Source: Nostoc sp. NMS9
Lineage (GTDB): Bacteria > Cyanobacteriota > Cyanobacteriia > Cyanobacteriales > Nostocaceae
Length of the DNA stretch: 64,000 nt
Direction: 5' to 3'
NCBI RefSeq assembly: GCF_017114995.1
Contig: NZ_JABXKL010000073.1
Location: 44,581 to 108,580 of the forward strand
Shown: positions 36,315-45,866 of the stretch, one piece after another
Position numbering within the stretch: position 1 is the first letter of the stretch
Layout of the letters: each line of letters begins with the position of its first letter
Notes under the pieces: model-generated
What the model saw: the letters and a program-made list of their open reading frames with translations, nothing else
Told to the model about the DNA's origin: nothing
The model's database searches: none
Translations under genes and position numbers: made by a program

Positions 36315-36883
36315 TTCACATTTATAACCAAAATTTAATTTTGTTGCTATCAGGAAAATTTCAGTATATTTATGCTATCTTTATGGTTTTTCAGAGAAAT
36401 TACGGACTATTTAAAGAGCAGATAAAGAATTTATTTGAGCGATCGCTATTTCTACATAGTCTTATATTCTAGAGATTAAAGCACCTTCATAAAGGCTAGA
36501 AGACAAGAGCAGACTGGTTTTGTTAAATCTATCGACAGAATCAACACCTCAGCGTAATTAAACGTAGATATAGATTCATGGGTAATTTCCCTCTACACTT
36601 CTCTACTGTCAGTAGTTTCCGGAAAATCAAGATTTGCCCATGAATGTTAATAGTAGCGGTGATTGCTACCTATGTAATTAGTATCTGTCTAATTTGTACA
36701 TCTCTACACCAGCAGAATTCTACGCAATACGTGCTTGGCTGAGTGGCAAATACTATAGCATATTTTTGCCCTCAATTCTCTCCAACTTTTTGGACTTACA
36801 ACAAGATTCGGATTTGGGTCTTTGGCATTAATAGCCTTTGATAACGCCTCAGTAATTCACTCCTGTATAAACCCAAAGACATT

Positions 36884-37603
36884 ATGACAACTTCAATAAT
36901 TCCAACTCTAGAGAATTTATATGATGTAACCCAGTCACACCAAGATAATCGTGGGTACTGCACGCTCCAGTGGCGGCGGGGTAAGCTTTTGGTGAAAGTG
37001 CCAGGACGAGTTAAACAACCATATCTGGCTTCATTAGATAATAAGCGATCGCTAATAGAATGCTTACAACATTCTCCAGTAAGTTTGGTCAGCATAGATC
37101 CAAAATTGGGTCAGACCTTGCTCAAATTTTGGGCAGATGCATGTGAAGCAGCTCAAAAACCAATATTCCTAAGCATACCCGCTGGCAAAAAATTTCCTAA
37201 CCAACCCTTCAGACAATTGCAGCGAGTAATTGATTGGATTGCTGCTTTCGTATTGCTGCTATTAGTAAGTCCAGTCATGTTGGGATTGATTGTATTAATG
37301 CAGGTTTACTCGCCAGGGTCACTTTTTTGTCATGAATGGCGTGTTGGGGAACGGGGTAAACTCTTTCAAGCGATGAGCTTTTGCACCCACAATAACACAC
37401 CACTAGAGCGTTGGATGGGTAAATACAATCTCGACAATCTACCACAGTTATTTAACGTGCTACGGGGTGACATGAGTTTAACCGGATCTCGTTGTTGGAC
37501 TTTGGAAGATGCAGTACAGCTAAATAAATTACCAGAAATTACAGCTGACTGGGAAGTAGAGGCACAGTCTCATCTATTACATCTGGATAGCCAAACCCTG
37601 TAA
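36884..37603 (+). CDS. hepC: HepC-like sugar transferase (heterocyst envelope polysaccharide)
   Basis: A 239-residue protein matching HepC, required for heterocyst envelope polysaccharide in Anabaena. The first ~110 residues are a cyanobacteria-specific domain. A TM segment follows (VIDWIAAFVLLLLVSPVMLG, about 115-134), then a shortened bacterial sugar-transferase domain: LFCHEWRVGERGKLFQAMSF, then YNLDNLPQLFNVLRGDMSLT. The usual VGPRP is changed to TGSRC. In this family the enzyme loads the first sugar phosphate onto a lipid carrier. hepA follows on the same strand, as in Anabaena. A weak ribosome site precedes ATG 36884. Confidence 0.88.
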   Translation: MTTSIIPTLENLYDVTQSHQDNRGYCTLQWRRGKLLVKVPGRVKQPYLASLDNKRSLIECLQHSPVSLVSIDPKLGQTLLKFWADACEAAQKPIFLSIPAGKKFPNQPFRQLQRVIDWIAAFVLLLLVSPVMLGLIVLMQVYSPGSLFCHEWRVGERGKLFQAMSFCTHNNTPLERWMGKYNLDNLPQLFNVLRGDMSLTGSRCWTLEDAVQLNKLPEITADWEVEAQSHLLHLDSQTL

Positions 37604-37815
37604 TTTATCTGTGCGGTAATTGATGATTTCATCTACCGCACTGAGGCTCAAACAAAAATTGTTTATGTAGCATCTATAGAGTAATCCGGTTCTAGATAAT
37701 TGGTTTTTCAAGACGCGATAAATCACATCTCTACATCAAGGTTTTGTTACTTATTTTGAACCAGTATCGTTCTATAGATGTCTATCTACCTTGCCAAAAT
37801 ATTATGATAAAATCC

Positions 37816-39666
37816 ATGAATTTTCAACTGACTCAGCCACTCAGTAATCTGCTTAAAGCTAGCAGCTTTTGGCAGGACAACTATTTGATATTGCGAGAAT
37901 TTAAACACTTTCGCAAAATTGCAATTTTAGCGCTGATTTTCTCAATTTTGGCAGCAACTTTTGAAGGTGTAAGTATTGGTTTCTTACTTTCCTTTTTGCA
38001 AAGCTTAACTAGCCCTAATGCTCAACCTGTCCAAACAGGAATAGAATGGTTTGATCTTTGGATTTTGGGAGCCAAGACATCAGCAATTAATCGTTTATAT
38101 CGCGTATCTTTGCTGATTCTATTGAGTACTTGGTTACGTGCCACCTTCAATTATTTTTCTCAAGTCTATACTGAATTATCTCAACTACATCTTGCCGATC
38201 GCTTACGCAAGCAAATTTTTGAACAGTTACAATCCTTATCACTAAGTTACTTTAGTAAGACTCGTTCTGGCGAACTAATTAACACAATTACTACAGAGAT
38301 TGAAAGAATTAGACAAGGTTTTAGTGGCGGAGCTTTTTTAGTAACTAGAGGACTGACAACCTTTGTCTACTTAATATCAATGTTTTTGATCTCATGGCAA
38401 TTGACGATAATATCAGCATTACTATTTACACTTTTAGGTGTAGGGTTGTCAAATCTGAATGCCAGAGTCAGAGAATCGAGTTTTGGCATGACAACTGCTA
38501 ATGCTAATTTTACATCAACAGCCATAGAATTTATTAATGGTATCCGCACTGTTCATTCTTGTGGTACTCAAGAATTTGAGCGTCAGCGTTACTATAAAGC
38601 TAGCGATAAGGTAATAAGTAGCACAACAAAAGTTGTATTTACCTGGACACTTGTAAAGCCAATTGCTGAAGCGGTAGCGACTACGGTATTGATCGGAATG
38701 ATTATTTTGGCATTCACTAGTCTTGTCACTAATGGAACGCTACAAGTTGCTTCTTTGCTAACCTTTTTCTTTGTACTATTTCGCTTTATCCCATTTGTTC
38801 AAGATATTAATGGCACGAGAGCATATCTTAGCACTTTACATGGTTCAGCAGACAATATTAAAAATCTGTTGAGAAGTGATGAAAAATATTACTTTCAAAA
38901 TGGCAGAGTTCAGTTTAAGGGATTAAACAGGTCAATAGATTTAGTATCTGTGGATTTTGGCTATGATGATGAAAATCTAGTACTGCATAATATTACCCTG
39001 ACGATCGAAAAGGGAAAGATGACAGCGTTAGTTGGATCGTCTGGCGCTGGTAAAACAACCCTTGCTGATTTGATTCCCCGATTTTATAATGCTACAGATG
39101 GATATCTTTACATTGATGAAATCGATATCCGGCAGTTTGAAATTAACTCTCTCCGTCGCAAAATAGCTGTCGTCAGTCAGGATACTTTTATCTTCAATAC
39201 TAATGTTTGGCAGAATATTTCTTACGGAACTCCAGAAGCGACAAATGAGGAAATTCAAGAAGCAGCTAAACTAGCGAATGCACTAGAATTTATTTTGGAA
39301 ATGCCCGAAGGTTTTGATACCCAATTAGGAGATCGGGGTGTTAGGTTATCTGGAGGACAAAGACAGCGAATTGCTATTGCACGAGCTTTACTGCGGAACC
39401 CAGAAATTTTGATTTTGGATGAAGCAACTAGCGCCTTAGATTCGCTATCTGAGCGCTTAATTCAAGATTCATTAGAAAAGCTATCTGTTGGTAAAACAGT
39501 AATTGCGATCGCTCACCGTCTTTCTACTATTTCTAAAGCAGATAAAGTTGTAGTTTTAGAACAGGGACGGATAGTAGAGCAAGGTAAGTATCAAGAACTG
39601 TTGGAACTAAAAGGCAAGCTTTGGAAATATCATCAAATGCAGTATGAACTAAGGCAGCCAGATTAG
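37816..39666 (+). CDS. hepA: HepA-like ABC exporter (heterocyst envelope polysaccharide)
   Basis: An ABC transporter half-molecule (about 616 residues from ATG 37816). Start ATG 37804 or TTG 37744 are alternatives; no ribosome site decides it. An N-terminal membrane domain of six TM segments (about 45-330) is joined to a nucleotide-binding domain. The latter has Walker A GSSGAGKTTLADLI (about 406), Q-loop VVSQDTF, signature VRLSGGQRQRIAIARALLRN (about 511), Walker B ILILDEATSALDS (about 531) and switch AHRLSTI. Known HepA is needed to deposit the polysaccharide layer around heterocysts. Order hepC-hepA-glycosyltransferases supports orthology. Confidence 0.92.
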   Translation: MNFQLTQPLSNLLKASSFWQDNYLILREFKHFRKIAILALIFSILAATFEGVSIGFLLSFLQSLTSPNAQPVQTGIEWFDLWILGAKTSAINRLYRVSLLILLSTWLRATFNYFSQVYTELSQLHLADRLRKQIFEQLQSLSLSYFSKTRSGELINTITTEIERIRQGFSGGAFLVTRGLTTFVYLISMFLISWQLTIISALLFTLLGVGLSNLNARVRESSFGMTTANANFTSTAIEFINGIRTVHSCGTQEFERQRYYKASDKVISSTTKVVFTWTLVKPIAEAVATTVLIGMIILAFTSLVTNGTLQVASLLTFFFVLFRFIPFVQDINGTRAYLSTLHGSADNIKNLLRSDEKYYFQNGRVQFKGLNRSIDLVSVDFGYDDENLVLHNITLTIEKGKMTALVGSSGAGKTTLADLIPRFYNATDGYLYIDEIDIRQFEINSLRRKIAVVSQDTFIFNTNVWQNISYGTPEATNEEIQEAAKLANALEFILEMPEGFDTQLGDRGVRLSGGQRQRIAIARALLRNPEILILDEATSALDSLSERLIQDSLEKLSVGKTVIAIAHRLSTISKADKVVVLEQGRIVEQGKYQELLELKGKLWKYHQMQYELRQPD

Positions 39667-39850
39667 AAACAATATCCAATTACCAAAGTACTTACAACAT
39701 ATTCATCGGCTGTAAATCTCTACAGCCGTAAACCACTAAATATGTATCAGTAATTTAGCAAAATAGGAAAAAAATCAGATTTTAAATACTTATTATCCCG
39801 ATAAATAAGTTATTAAAATTAGTTCTATATACTTGAAAGTCATAGAAAAT

Positions 39851-41011
39851 ATGTCCCAGGAAATCTTTGACAAAGACCTAATCTATCAATGCTCGAATTT
39901 TGGTGTCGGTGGGAGCGGAGGTGTTGAAACTTACTTAGCTTCTCTGTTTGAACATCGACCACCTGATGTTAGCGATCGCGTTATCAAATCGCTGAAAAAT
40001 ATCGATCAAAGCCAGTTCAAACTGCTGCACATCCACAGTCCAGATTTGCTATTACAGCTTACAGGCGAATGTCCTGCTATCTTCAGCGTTCATAATCACT
40101 CATTCTACTGCCCTAGTGGCACAAAGTATTTAGCAGAGCAACGGACAATCTGCGATCGCAACTTCTCTTACTTAGGATGTACCTGGGGTAAATTAGTAGA
40201 TAAATGCGGTAGCCGTAGACCTTTAAGAACTCTTAGAGAACTTCAAACCACTCATCAGTTTTTAGATGTCTTGAAAAGGCTCAAAATTACTTTCATTGCT
40301 AATAGCGAATATGTGCGGCAAGAGTTAATTCAAAACGGTGTATCCCCTGAACAAACTATAATGTTACACTGTGGAATATCTATACCAGAAACAGCAACTT
40401 TTCCCCTAAGCTTGGAAGTACATCAAAATCATAGAATTTTGTTTGCTGGACGAATTGTTTCTGATAAAGGTCTGGAATGGTTACTCAAAACCTTAATACA
40501 TACAGATCCAAAAATTCAACTTGATATTGCAGGTGAAGGTTGGGAACGACCACGGTTAGAAAAGTTAGCAACTACACTCGGATTGAATAAGCGAATCACT
40601 TGGCATGGTTGGTGCAATTCGGATAAATTAGATAAACTTTATCAACAGTGTTTTGCAGTCATCTTTCCCAGTGTTTGGCCTGAACCTGCCGGTCTTGTAA
40701 CTTTGGAAGCATACTCTCGTTATCGACCTGTAATTGGTAGTGCAGTCGGAGGGATTCCAGAACATTTACGAGATGGAGAAACGGGTATTCTTGTTCCAAG
40801 CAATAATATCCAAAAGATGGCTGATAGTATTAATGAATTGTATAGAGATTATCAAAAAAGCCGATACATGGGTGAGCAAGGTCATACTTTATTGATGAAG
40901 GAATTTACAATGGCTGCTCATGTAAATAATCTCCGAACAATTTATGCAAAAACAATAGCTGAATTTCCTTCCCAAGCCAACAAATTATATAGTATTTCTC
41001 AAGCTAGATAA
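39851..41011 (+). CDS. Glycosyltransferase family 4
   Basis: A 386-residue GT-B transferase downstream of hepA. Key segments are FGVGGSGGVETYLASLF, FSVHNHSFYCPSGTKYL, ILFAGRIVSDKGLEWLLKTL and DIAGEGWERPRLEKLA, with VWPEPAGLVTLEAYSRYRPV (donor-site Glu pair). ATG 39851 (MSQEIFDKD) is preferred to an upstream TTG. Belongs to the glycosyltransferase run following hepA in HEP islands. Confidence 0.92.
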   Translation: MSQEIFDKDLIYQCSNFGVGGSGGVETYLASLFEHRPPDVSDRVIKSLKNIDQSQFKLLHIHSPDLLLQLTGECPAIFSVHNHSFYCPSGTKYLAEQRTICDRNFSYLGCTWGKLVDKCGSRRPLRTLRELQTTHQFLDVLKRLKITFIANSEYVRQELIQNGVSPEQTIMLHCGISIPETATFPLSLEVHQNHRILFAGRIVSDKGLEWLLKTLIHTDPKIQLDIAGEGWERPRLEKLATTLGLNKRITWHGWCNSDKLDKLYQQCFAVIFPSVWPEPAGLVTLEAYSRYRPVIGSAVGGIPEHLRDGETGILVPSNNIQKMADSINELYRDYQKSRYMGEQGHTLLMKEFTMAAHVNNLRTIYAKTIAEFPSQANKLYSISQAR

Positions 41012-41075
41012 GCTGGATTTGGTAAAAATATCAAATAGTGCATCTTTTACTTAGAAAATATAAAGGAAGAAAAAT

Positions 41076-42068
41076 ATGTCATTACATCAAGAATGTCAAC
41101 AACCTTTAGTCAGCGTTGTTATCCCCACCTATAATCGACCAGACTATCTCAAGCAAGCGATCGCAAGTGCTATAAAACAAACTTATCAAAATATTGAAAT
41201 TATTATTTCTGATAATTGTAGTTCAGAAAATCCCCAGGCACTTGTCGCATCTTTTGGTGATTCACGCATCAGATTTTGGCGACATCAGCAAAATGTGGGT
41301 ATGTTAGCTAATCAGCAGCATGGCTTTAAGATGGCGCAAGGTAAATATGTTGCTAGTCTCCATGACGATGATATTTGGAATGAAGACTTTTTAGCAAAGC
41401 TTGTACCACCACTAGAAGCAAATTCTGATTTAATTCTCGCTTTTTGTGACCAATATATTATAGATGCTAATGGCATAATTAATCATGCTGGTACCGAAGA
41501 AAACACACGCGCTTACAAGCGAGACAAACTAGCAAAAGGAATTCATCAACCTTTTTCCAAAATTGGGTTAGTAGATAAAAGTATACCTACTGCTGTATCT
41601 TGTGTGATTCGCAATAATTTGGTGGATTGGGATAGTATTCCCTCAGAAGTTGGTGGGATGTGGGATTTATATTTAACCTATCTATTTTGTATATCTGGTT
41701 ATGGCGCTTACTATTGTCCAGAAAGATTGACGCGATATCGTGCCCATGAGCAAACTGATACTATGCTCAGTGGTAGTCGAGATGTACAAGCAAAAATTCG
41801 CAAAGCTAAAAGCGAAATGTTTTGCTATCAAGTATTTATGGAAGACCCTGGGTTACAGGAATTTAGAACTCATTTTCAACAGAAATGGTTAGAAGCTAAT
41901 ACTACTTTGGGAATTGGTTTGCTACGAAGCGAACAGATAGCCGCAGCACGTCCTTATTTTTTGCAGGCGCTGAATCAACAAAAATTTAATGTGCGAACTA
42001 TGGCAGCACTTAGTCTTAGTTTTACTCCGCAATTTTTAGCAAGTAAGTTAATAAAAGTAGCGAAATAA
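41076..42068 (+). CDS. Glycosyltransferase family 2
   Basis: A 330-residue GT-A enzyme with VSVVIPTYNRPDYLKQAIAS, IIISDNCSSENPQ and a LHDDDIWNEDF catalytic Asp cluster. A strong ribosome site (AAAGGAAGAAAAAT then ATG) fixes the start at 41076. The C-terminal 60 residues are helical with no known domain. Part of the HEP run; the linkage cannot be predicted. Confidence 0.93.
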   Translation: MSLHQECQQPLVSVVIPTYNRPDYLKQAIASAIKQTYQNIEIIISDNCSSENPQALVASFGDSRIRFWRHQQNVGMLANQQHGFKMAQGKYVASLHDDDIWNEDFLAKLVPPLEANSDLILAFCDQYIIDANGIINHAGTEENTRAYKRDKLAKGIHQPFSKIGLVDKSIPTAVSCVIRNNLVDWDSIPSEVGGMWDLYLTYLFCISGYGAYYCPERLTRYRAHEQTDTMLSGSRDVQAKIRKAKSEMFCYQVFMEDPGLQEFRTHFQQKWLEANTTLGIGLLRSEQIAAARPYFLQALNQQKFNVRTMAALSLSFTPQFLASKLIKVAK

Positions 42069-42212
42069 TCAGGCAATCATATCTGAGTTGTGGTTCTAGT
42101 TTTTTTTACAAACCGCAAAGTATACAAAGAGCGCAAAGAGAATAGAAAAAGATTATTTAAAGTTTTTATTAGCGTCTCTGTGTGAAGCTCTTATCGTTAA
42201 GGAAGATAGTGG

Positions 42213-43427
42213 ATGAAACTTTGTATTGTTACTCATAAAATCAAAAAAGGTGATGGTCAGGGACGGGTAAACTATGAGGTTGCTAAGGAAGCAATTTGTC
42301 GTGGTCATCACTTGACATTATTAGCTAGTGAAGTCGCACCAGAACTAGAAGATAATAGCCAAGTTAATTGGATTAAAATTCCAGTCAAAGGCTATCCTAC
42401 AGAATTTGTACGTAATTTCATCTTTGCCCAAAAAAGTGCAGATTGGTTACGTAAACATCGCTCTGATATTGATTTAGTTAAAGTCAATGGAGCAATTAAT
42501 CTGGCTGCGGCTGATGTGAATGCTGTACATTTTGTCCACAGTTCATGGTTGCGATCGCCTGTTCATATTTCCCGCAACCGCCGCGATTTATATGGTTTTT
42601 ACCAATGGCTATTTACAGCGTTTAATGCCGGTTGGGAAAAACAAGCTTTCCAAAAAGCACAGGTTGTTGTGGCTGTATCTGAAAAGGTAGCCCAAGAATT
42701 AGTCAACATTGGTATACCGCGTTCTCGGATTCGGGTAATTGTCAATGGCGTTGATCTAGAAGAGTTTACCCCTGGTGAAAGCGTAGGCGATAGGCATCGC
42801 CAAAAATTAGGTTTACCGGAGAATGTCACCCTAGCCCTGTTTGCTGGAGACATCCGCACACCCAGAAAGAATTTAGATACAGTACTACACGCCTTGGTGA
42901 AAGTACCCGATTTACATTTGGCGGTGGTAGGTCATATCGAAGGTAGTCCCTTCCCACAACTAGCGGCATCCTTGGGGTTAAGTGAACGCGTGCATTTTGT
43001 CGGATTTCGCCGTGATATCCCCGAAATTATGCGGTCAGTAGATTTATTTATTTTTCCTTCCCGATATGAAGCTTGTAGCCTCGTATTGTTAGAAGCACTT
43101 TCTTCAGGACTACCAGTAATTACTGCCACAGCTACCGGGGGTGCAGAGTTGGTGACACCAGAATGTGGCATTGTCTTACCCGACTCAAATGATATCGATG
43201 CTTTGGCTGTGGCGATGATGTCCTTGGTAAGTGTAGATATGCTGATGCAGCAAATGAGTCAAGCTGCTCGTTCTGTGGCAGAACAACATAGCTGGACTGC
43301 TATGGCACAAACTTATGTGGATTTATTTGAGGAGTTAAGCAAGAATGCGGAACACCGTTCTGATACCGACTTATCGCCGTCCACAAGACCTCTCACGCTG
43401 CCTTTGGGCGCTACAGGAGCAAACTAA
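42213..43427 (+). CDS. Glycosyltransferase family 4 (extended C-terminus)
   Basis: A 404-residue GT-B enzyme: VTHKIKKGDGQGRVNYEVAK, HFVHSSWLRSP, AVSEKVAQELVNIGIPRSRI, LFAGDIRTPRKNLDTVLHAL, and FIFPSRYEACSLVLLEALSS (donor motif). AAGGAAGATAGTGG precedes ATG 42213. The last ~27 residues (EHRSDTDLSPSTRPLTLPLG) are low-complexity and arise because the frame runs 83 bp into the next gene, so the natural stop seems to have been lost. The catalytic part is intact. Confidence 0.93.
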   Translation: MKLCIVTHKIKKGDGQGRVNYEVAKEAICRGHHLTLLASEVAPELEDNSQVNWIKIPVKGYPTEFVRNFIFAQKSADWLRKHRSDIDLVKVNGAINLAAADVNAVHFVHSSWLRSPVHISRNRRDLYGFYQWLFTAFNAGWEKQAFQKAQVVVAVSEKVAQELVNIGIPRSRIRVIVNGVDLEEFTPGESVGDRHRQKLGLPENVTLALFAGDIRTPRKNLDTVLHALVKVPDLHLAVVGHIEGSPFPQLAASLGLSERVHFVGFRRDIPEIMRSVDLFIFPSRYEACSLVLLEALSSGLPVITATATGGAELVTPECGIVLPDSNDIDALAVAMMSLVSVDMLMQQMSQAARSVAEQHSWTAMAQTYVDLFEELSKNAEHRSDTDLSPSTRPLTLPLGATGAN

Positions 43428-44301
43428 ACCAGTGGATCAGGTGATAGTGGTTGTCCGCGATACGGATGCAGAAACTTGGCAATTTCTTGCCCAATACACA
43501 GCGCACAACTTGCCACTGCATCCCGTGAAAGTGACACAACCGGGGGTAGTAGCAGCTCTCAATGCCGGATTAGCAGCAGTGGAGGGCGATATTGTTTCCA
43601 TTACTGATGATGATGCCGCACCGCACCCCGATTGGTTAGAGCGGATTGCAGCTTCCTTTACCTGTGATAGTCGCCTCGGCGGACTGGGAGGGCGTGATTG
43701 GATATACCACGGCAGCAAATTAGAAGACGAATCCCGCCCAGTAGTGGGACAGTTGCAATGGTTTGGGCGAGTCATTGGCAACCATCACCTGGGAGTGGGA
43801 GAACCCCGCGAAGTCGATATTCTCAAGGGCGTGAACATGAGTTTTCGTACCCAAGCTATCGGACAACTGCGCTTTGACGAACGGATGCGCGGTACTGGAG
43901 CGCAAGTACACTTTGAAATGGCATTCACCCTGGCATTAAAGCGGGCTGGTTGGAAGATAATTTACGATCCTAGTGTTGCTGTAGATCATTATCCAGCACA
44001 ACGTTTTGACGAAGATCAGCGAAATAACTTTAATGAAATTGCCTTTATTAATTTAGTCCATAATGAAACCTTAGTTTTACTAGAGCATTTACCATTTATC
44101 CGCCGGATTGCATTTTTGTTCTGGGCAGTATTCGTGGGTACATGCGATAGTTTGGGCTTAGTACAATGGCTGAGATTTTTACCTAGCCAAGGGCAGTTGG
44201 CAGGGAAAAAGTTATTAGCATCTTGGCGTGGACGTTGGCAGGGATATAAACAATTCAAAATTCAGAATTCGCAATTCAGAATGAGGCAGAGCCTTGAATG
44301 A
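43345..44301 (+). CDS. Glycosyltransferase family 2
   Basis: A 318-residue GT2 enzyme. The conserved N-terminal RNTVLIPTYRRPQDLSRCLW lies inside the 83-bp overlap with the preceding gene, so the overlap is real. The catalytic acids are in VSITDDDAAPHPDWLE, and ILKGVNMSFRTQAIGQLRFD is a typical GT2 acceptor-side stretch. The C-terminal end (KIQNSQFRMRQSLE) is encoded by an AATTCAGAATTCGC repeat, so the natural terminus was probably replaced by repeat DNA. Confidence 0.93.
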   Translation: MRNTVLIPTYRRPQDLSRCLWALQEQTKPVDQVIVVVRDTDAETWQFLAQYTAHNLPLHPVKVTQPGVVAALNAGLAAVEGDIVSITDDDAAPHPDWLERIAASFTCDSRLGGLGGRDWIYHGSKLEDESRPVVGQLQWFGRVIGNHHLGVGEPREVDILKGVNMSFRTQAIGQLRFDERMRGTGAQVHFEMAFTLALKRAGWKIIYDPSVAVDHYPAQRFDEDQRNNFNEIAFINLVHNETLVLLEHLPFIRRIAFLFWAVFVGTCDSLGLVQWLRFLPSQGQLAGKKLLASWRGRWQGYKQFKIQNSQFRMRQSLE

Positions 44302-44306
44302 CTTCA

Positions 44307-44328
44307 TTCCCAGGCTAGAGCCTGGGAA
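44307..44328. terminator. Hairpin between GT2 and the Wzy-like gene
   Basis: TTCCCAGGCT, a short AG spacer, then AGCCTGGGAA: a near-perfect palindrome. It is the common 'CCAGGCTAGAGCCTGG' type of cyanobacterial dispersed repeat and may act as an attenuator within the operon. Confidence 0.55.
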
Positions 44329-44364
44329 CGAGTTGAACTTATTTATATGTACATCTAAAATTGA

Positions 44365-45834
44365 ATGAATTCTAAGCAGATACTTTTCAATAGTTTTTTA
44401 CAAGAAAACTATTCTCCAGAAGAGCGATCGCTACAGGGTTGGATGGCGATCGCAGGCTTTATATTACTAACTGTAGTTTGCTATTTTGGTGGTGTTACTG
44501 CTGCATTGCGCCTAATTTACCCGGCGACAGCTTTAGTAGTAGCCTTATTTTTATACTTGCGGCATCCCATTCTCTACATTGGCTTTACCTGGTGGATTTG
44601 GTTTCTCACACCCTTAGCGACTCGCTTAGTTGACTATCGGGTGGGCTGGGATGCTAGCCGTCAAATGCTTATAGCACCCTACTTAGTGGTGTTTATTACG
44701 ATAGCAACATTCTTGCGACACTTTCCCCGCACCTCTCGCCAAGGGGGTTTGCCGTTTGTTTTGGCTTTTGTCGGAGTGTTCTATGGCTTTCTCATCGGTC
44801 TAATTTACAACCCACCTATCCCTGTGGCACGCGGATTGATGGATTGGCTCAGTCCGGTTATTTTCGCTTTTCACTTATTTATCAACTGGCGAGATTATCC
44901 CAGCTATCGCCAGAACATTCAGCGAACATTTCTCTGGTGTGTGTTGATTTTAGGAACTTATGGCGTATATCAATTTGTGGTAGCTCCTGAGTGGGATAGA
45001 TACTGGCTGATACAATCAAAATTATTCATGAGTTCTGGAAACCCTGTACCTTTTGGGATGCGCGTCTGGAGTACATTACACTCAGTTGGCCCCTTTGGTT
45101 CTGTTATGCAGGCTGGGTTACTGTTATTATTGACCGGTTCAGGAAGCTTAATTTTTCCGGCTTCAGCTGTTGGTTACTTATCTTTTCTATTAACACAAGC
45201 ACGTACTAATTGGGGAGGCTGGTTATTTGGAATAATTATGATTATGGGTTCAGTCAAAGCCAAAATTCAAATGCGCTTAATTACCATAATTGTGGTCATG
45301 GCTATTTGTGTTGTGCCATTGACAACTATCGAACCAATTGCTGGGGTGGTGGCAGCACGTTTTGAAACTTTTTCTAATATTCAAGAAGATGGCAGCTTTA
45401 AAGATAGATCGGGAACTTACGACAGAAATCTTGGTTTAGCTCTTTCTAATGGTCTAGGTAACGGCTTAGGAAATATTTGGAAGGTCAACGAAAAAACTGG
45501 TCAAATTGAAGTAGTGGTAATTGATAGTGGCATTTTAGATATGTTTTTCACCCTTGGTTGGTTTGGAGGCATATTTTATATGGGTGGATTAATTTTCTTA
45601 ATTATTAGTGTTAGCAGTTATGGTGAAGGTCGTTTCGATAGTTTTGTCAGTGCTGCCCGCGCCATTGGGATCAGTTCTGCTTCACAGTTAGTTATCGGTA
45701 GCGGGATGTTGAGCGTGTCAGGGATGATTCTTTGGGGATTTTTAGCTATGGCTATGGCAGGACATAAGTATTATAGCAATCCTCAGATGTTCTCCAATAT
45801 TTCTAACTTCTCTAATAAATCGAGAATCTCATAA
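44365..45834 (+). CDS. Wzy/O-antigen-ligase-like polysaccharide polymerase membrane protein
   Basis: A 489-residue polytopic membrane protein with about ten to twelve hydrophobic segments (for example IAGFILLTVVCYFGGVTAAL, VVALFLYLRHPILYIGFTWW, ILDMFFTLGWFGGIFYMGGL). A long periplasmic loop lies between residues about 200 and 250, and a second loop around 330-385 has ETFSNIQEDGSFKDRSGTYD, an R-x-G-type motif of the Wzy/WaaL superfamily. Expected to polymerise lipid-linked repeat units on the outer face of the cytoplasmic membrane. The gene sits between glycosyltransferases, which supports this role. Confidence 0.82.
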   Translation: MNSKQILFNSFLQENYSPEERSLQGWMAIAGFILLTVVCYFGGVTAALRLIYPATALVVALFLYLRHPILYIGFTWWIWFLTPLATRLVDYRVGWDASRQMLIAPYLVVFITIATFLRHFPRTSRQGGLPFVLAFVGVFYGFLIGLIYNPPIPVARGLMDWLSPVIFAFHLFINWRDYPSYRQNIQRTFLWCVLILGTYGVYQFVVAPEWDRYWLIQSKLFMSSGNPVPFGMRVWSTLHSVGPFGSVMQAGLLLLLTGSGSLIFPASAVGYLSFLLTQARTNWGGWLFGIIMIMGSVKAKIQMRLITIIVVMAICVVPLTTIEPIAGVVAARFETFSNIQEDGSFKDRSGTYDRNLGLALSNGLGNGLGNIWKVNEKTGQIEVVVIDSGILDMFFTLGWFGGIFYMGGLIFLIISVSSYGEGRFDSFVSAARAIGISSASQLVIGSGMLSVSGMILWGFLAMAMAGHKYYSNPQMFSNISNFSNKSRIS

Positions 45835-45866
45835 ATCTTACAACTTAAATAGGACTTTTATAGATT

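Larger units (their letters stand above)
36113..36883. other. Long intergenic region upstream of hepC
   Basis: 771 bp. It contains GTAATTCG repeats and an SDR family B copy (36146-36165), a strong hairpin (36276-36310), a HIP1-like GCGATCGC, and a TTCCGGAA motif at 36617-36624. The length is unusual for this tightly packed island and fits a regulated promoter for hepC-hepA. Confidence 0.55.
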
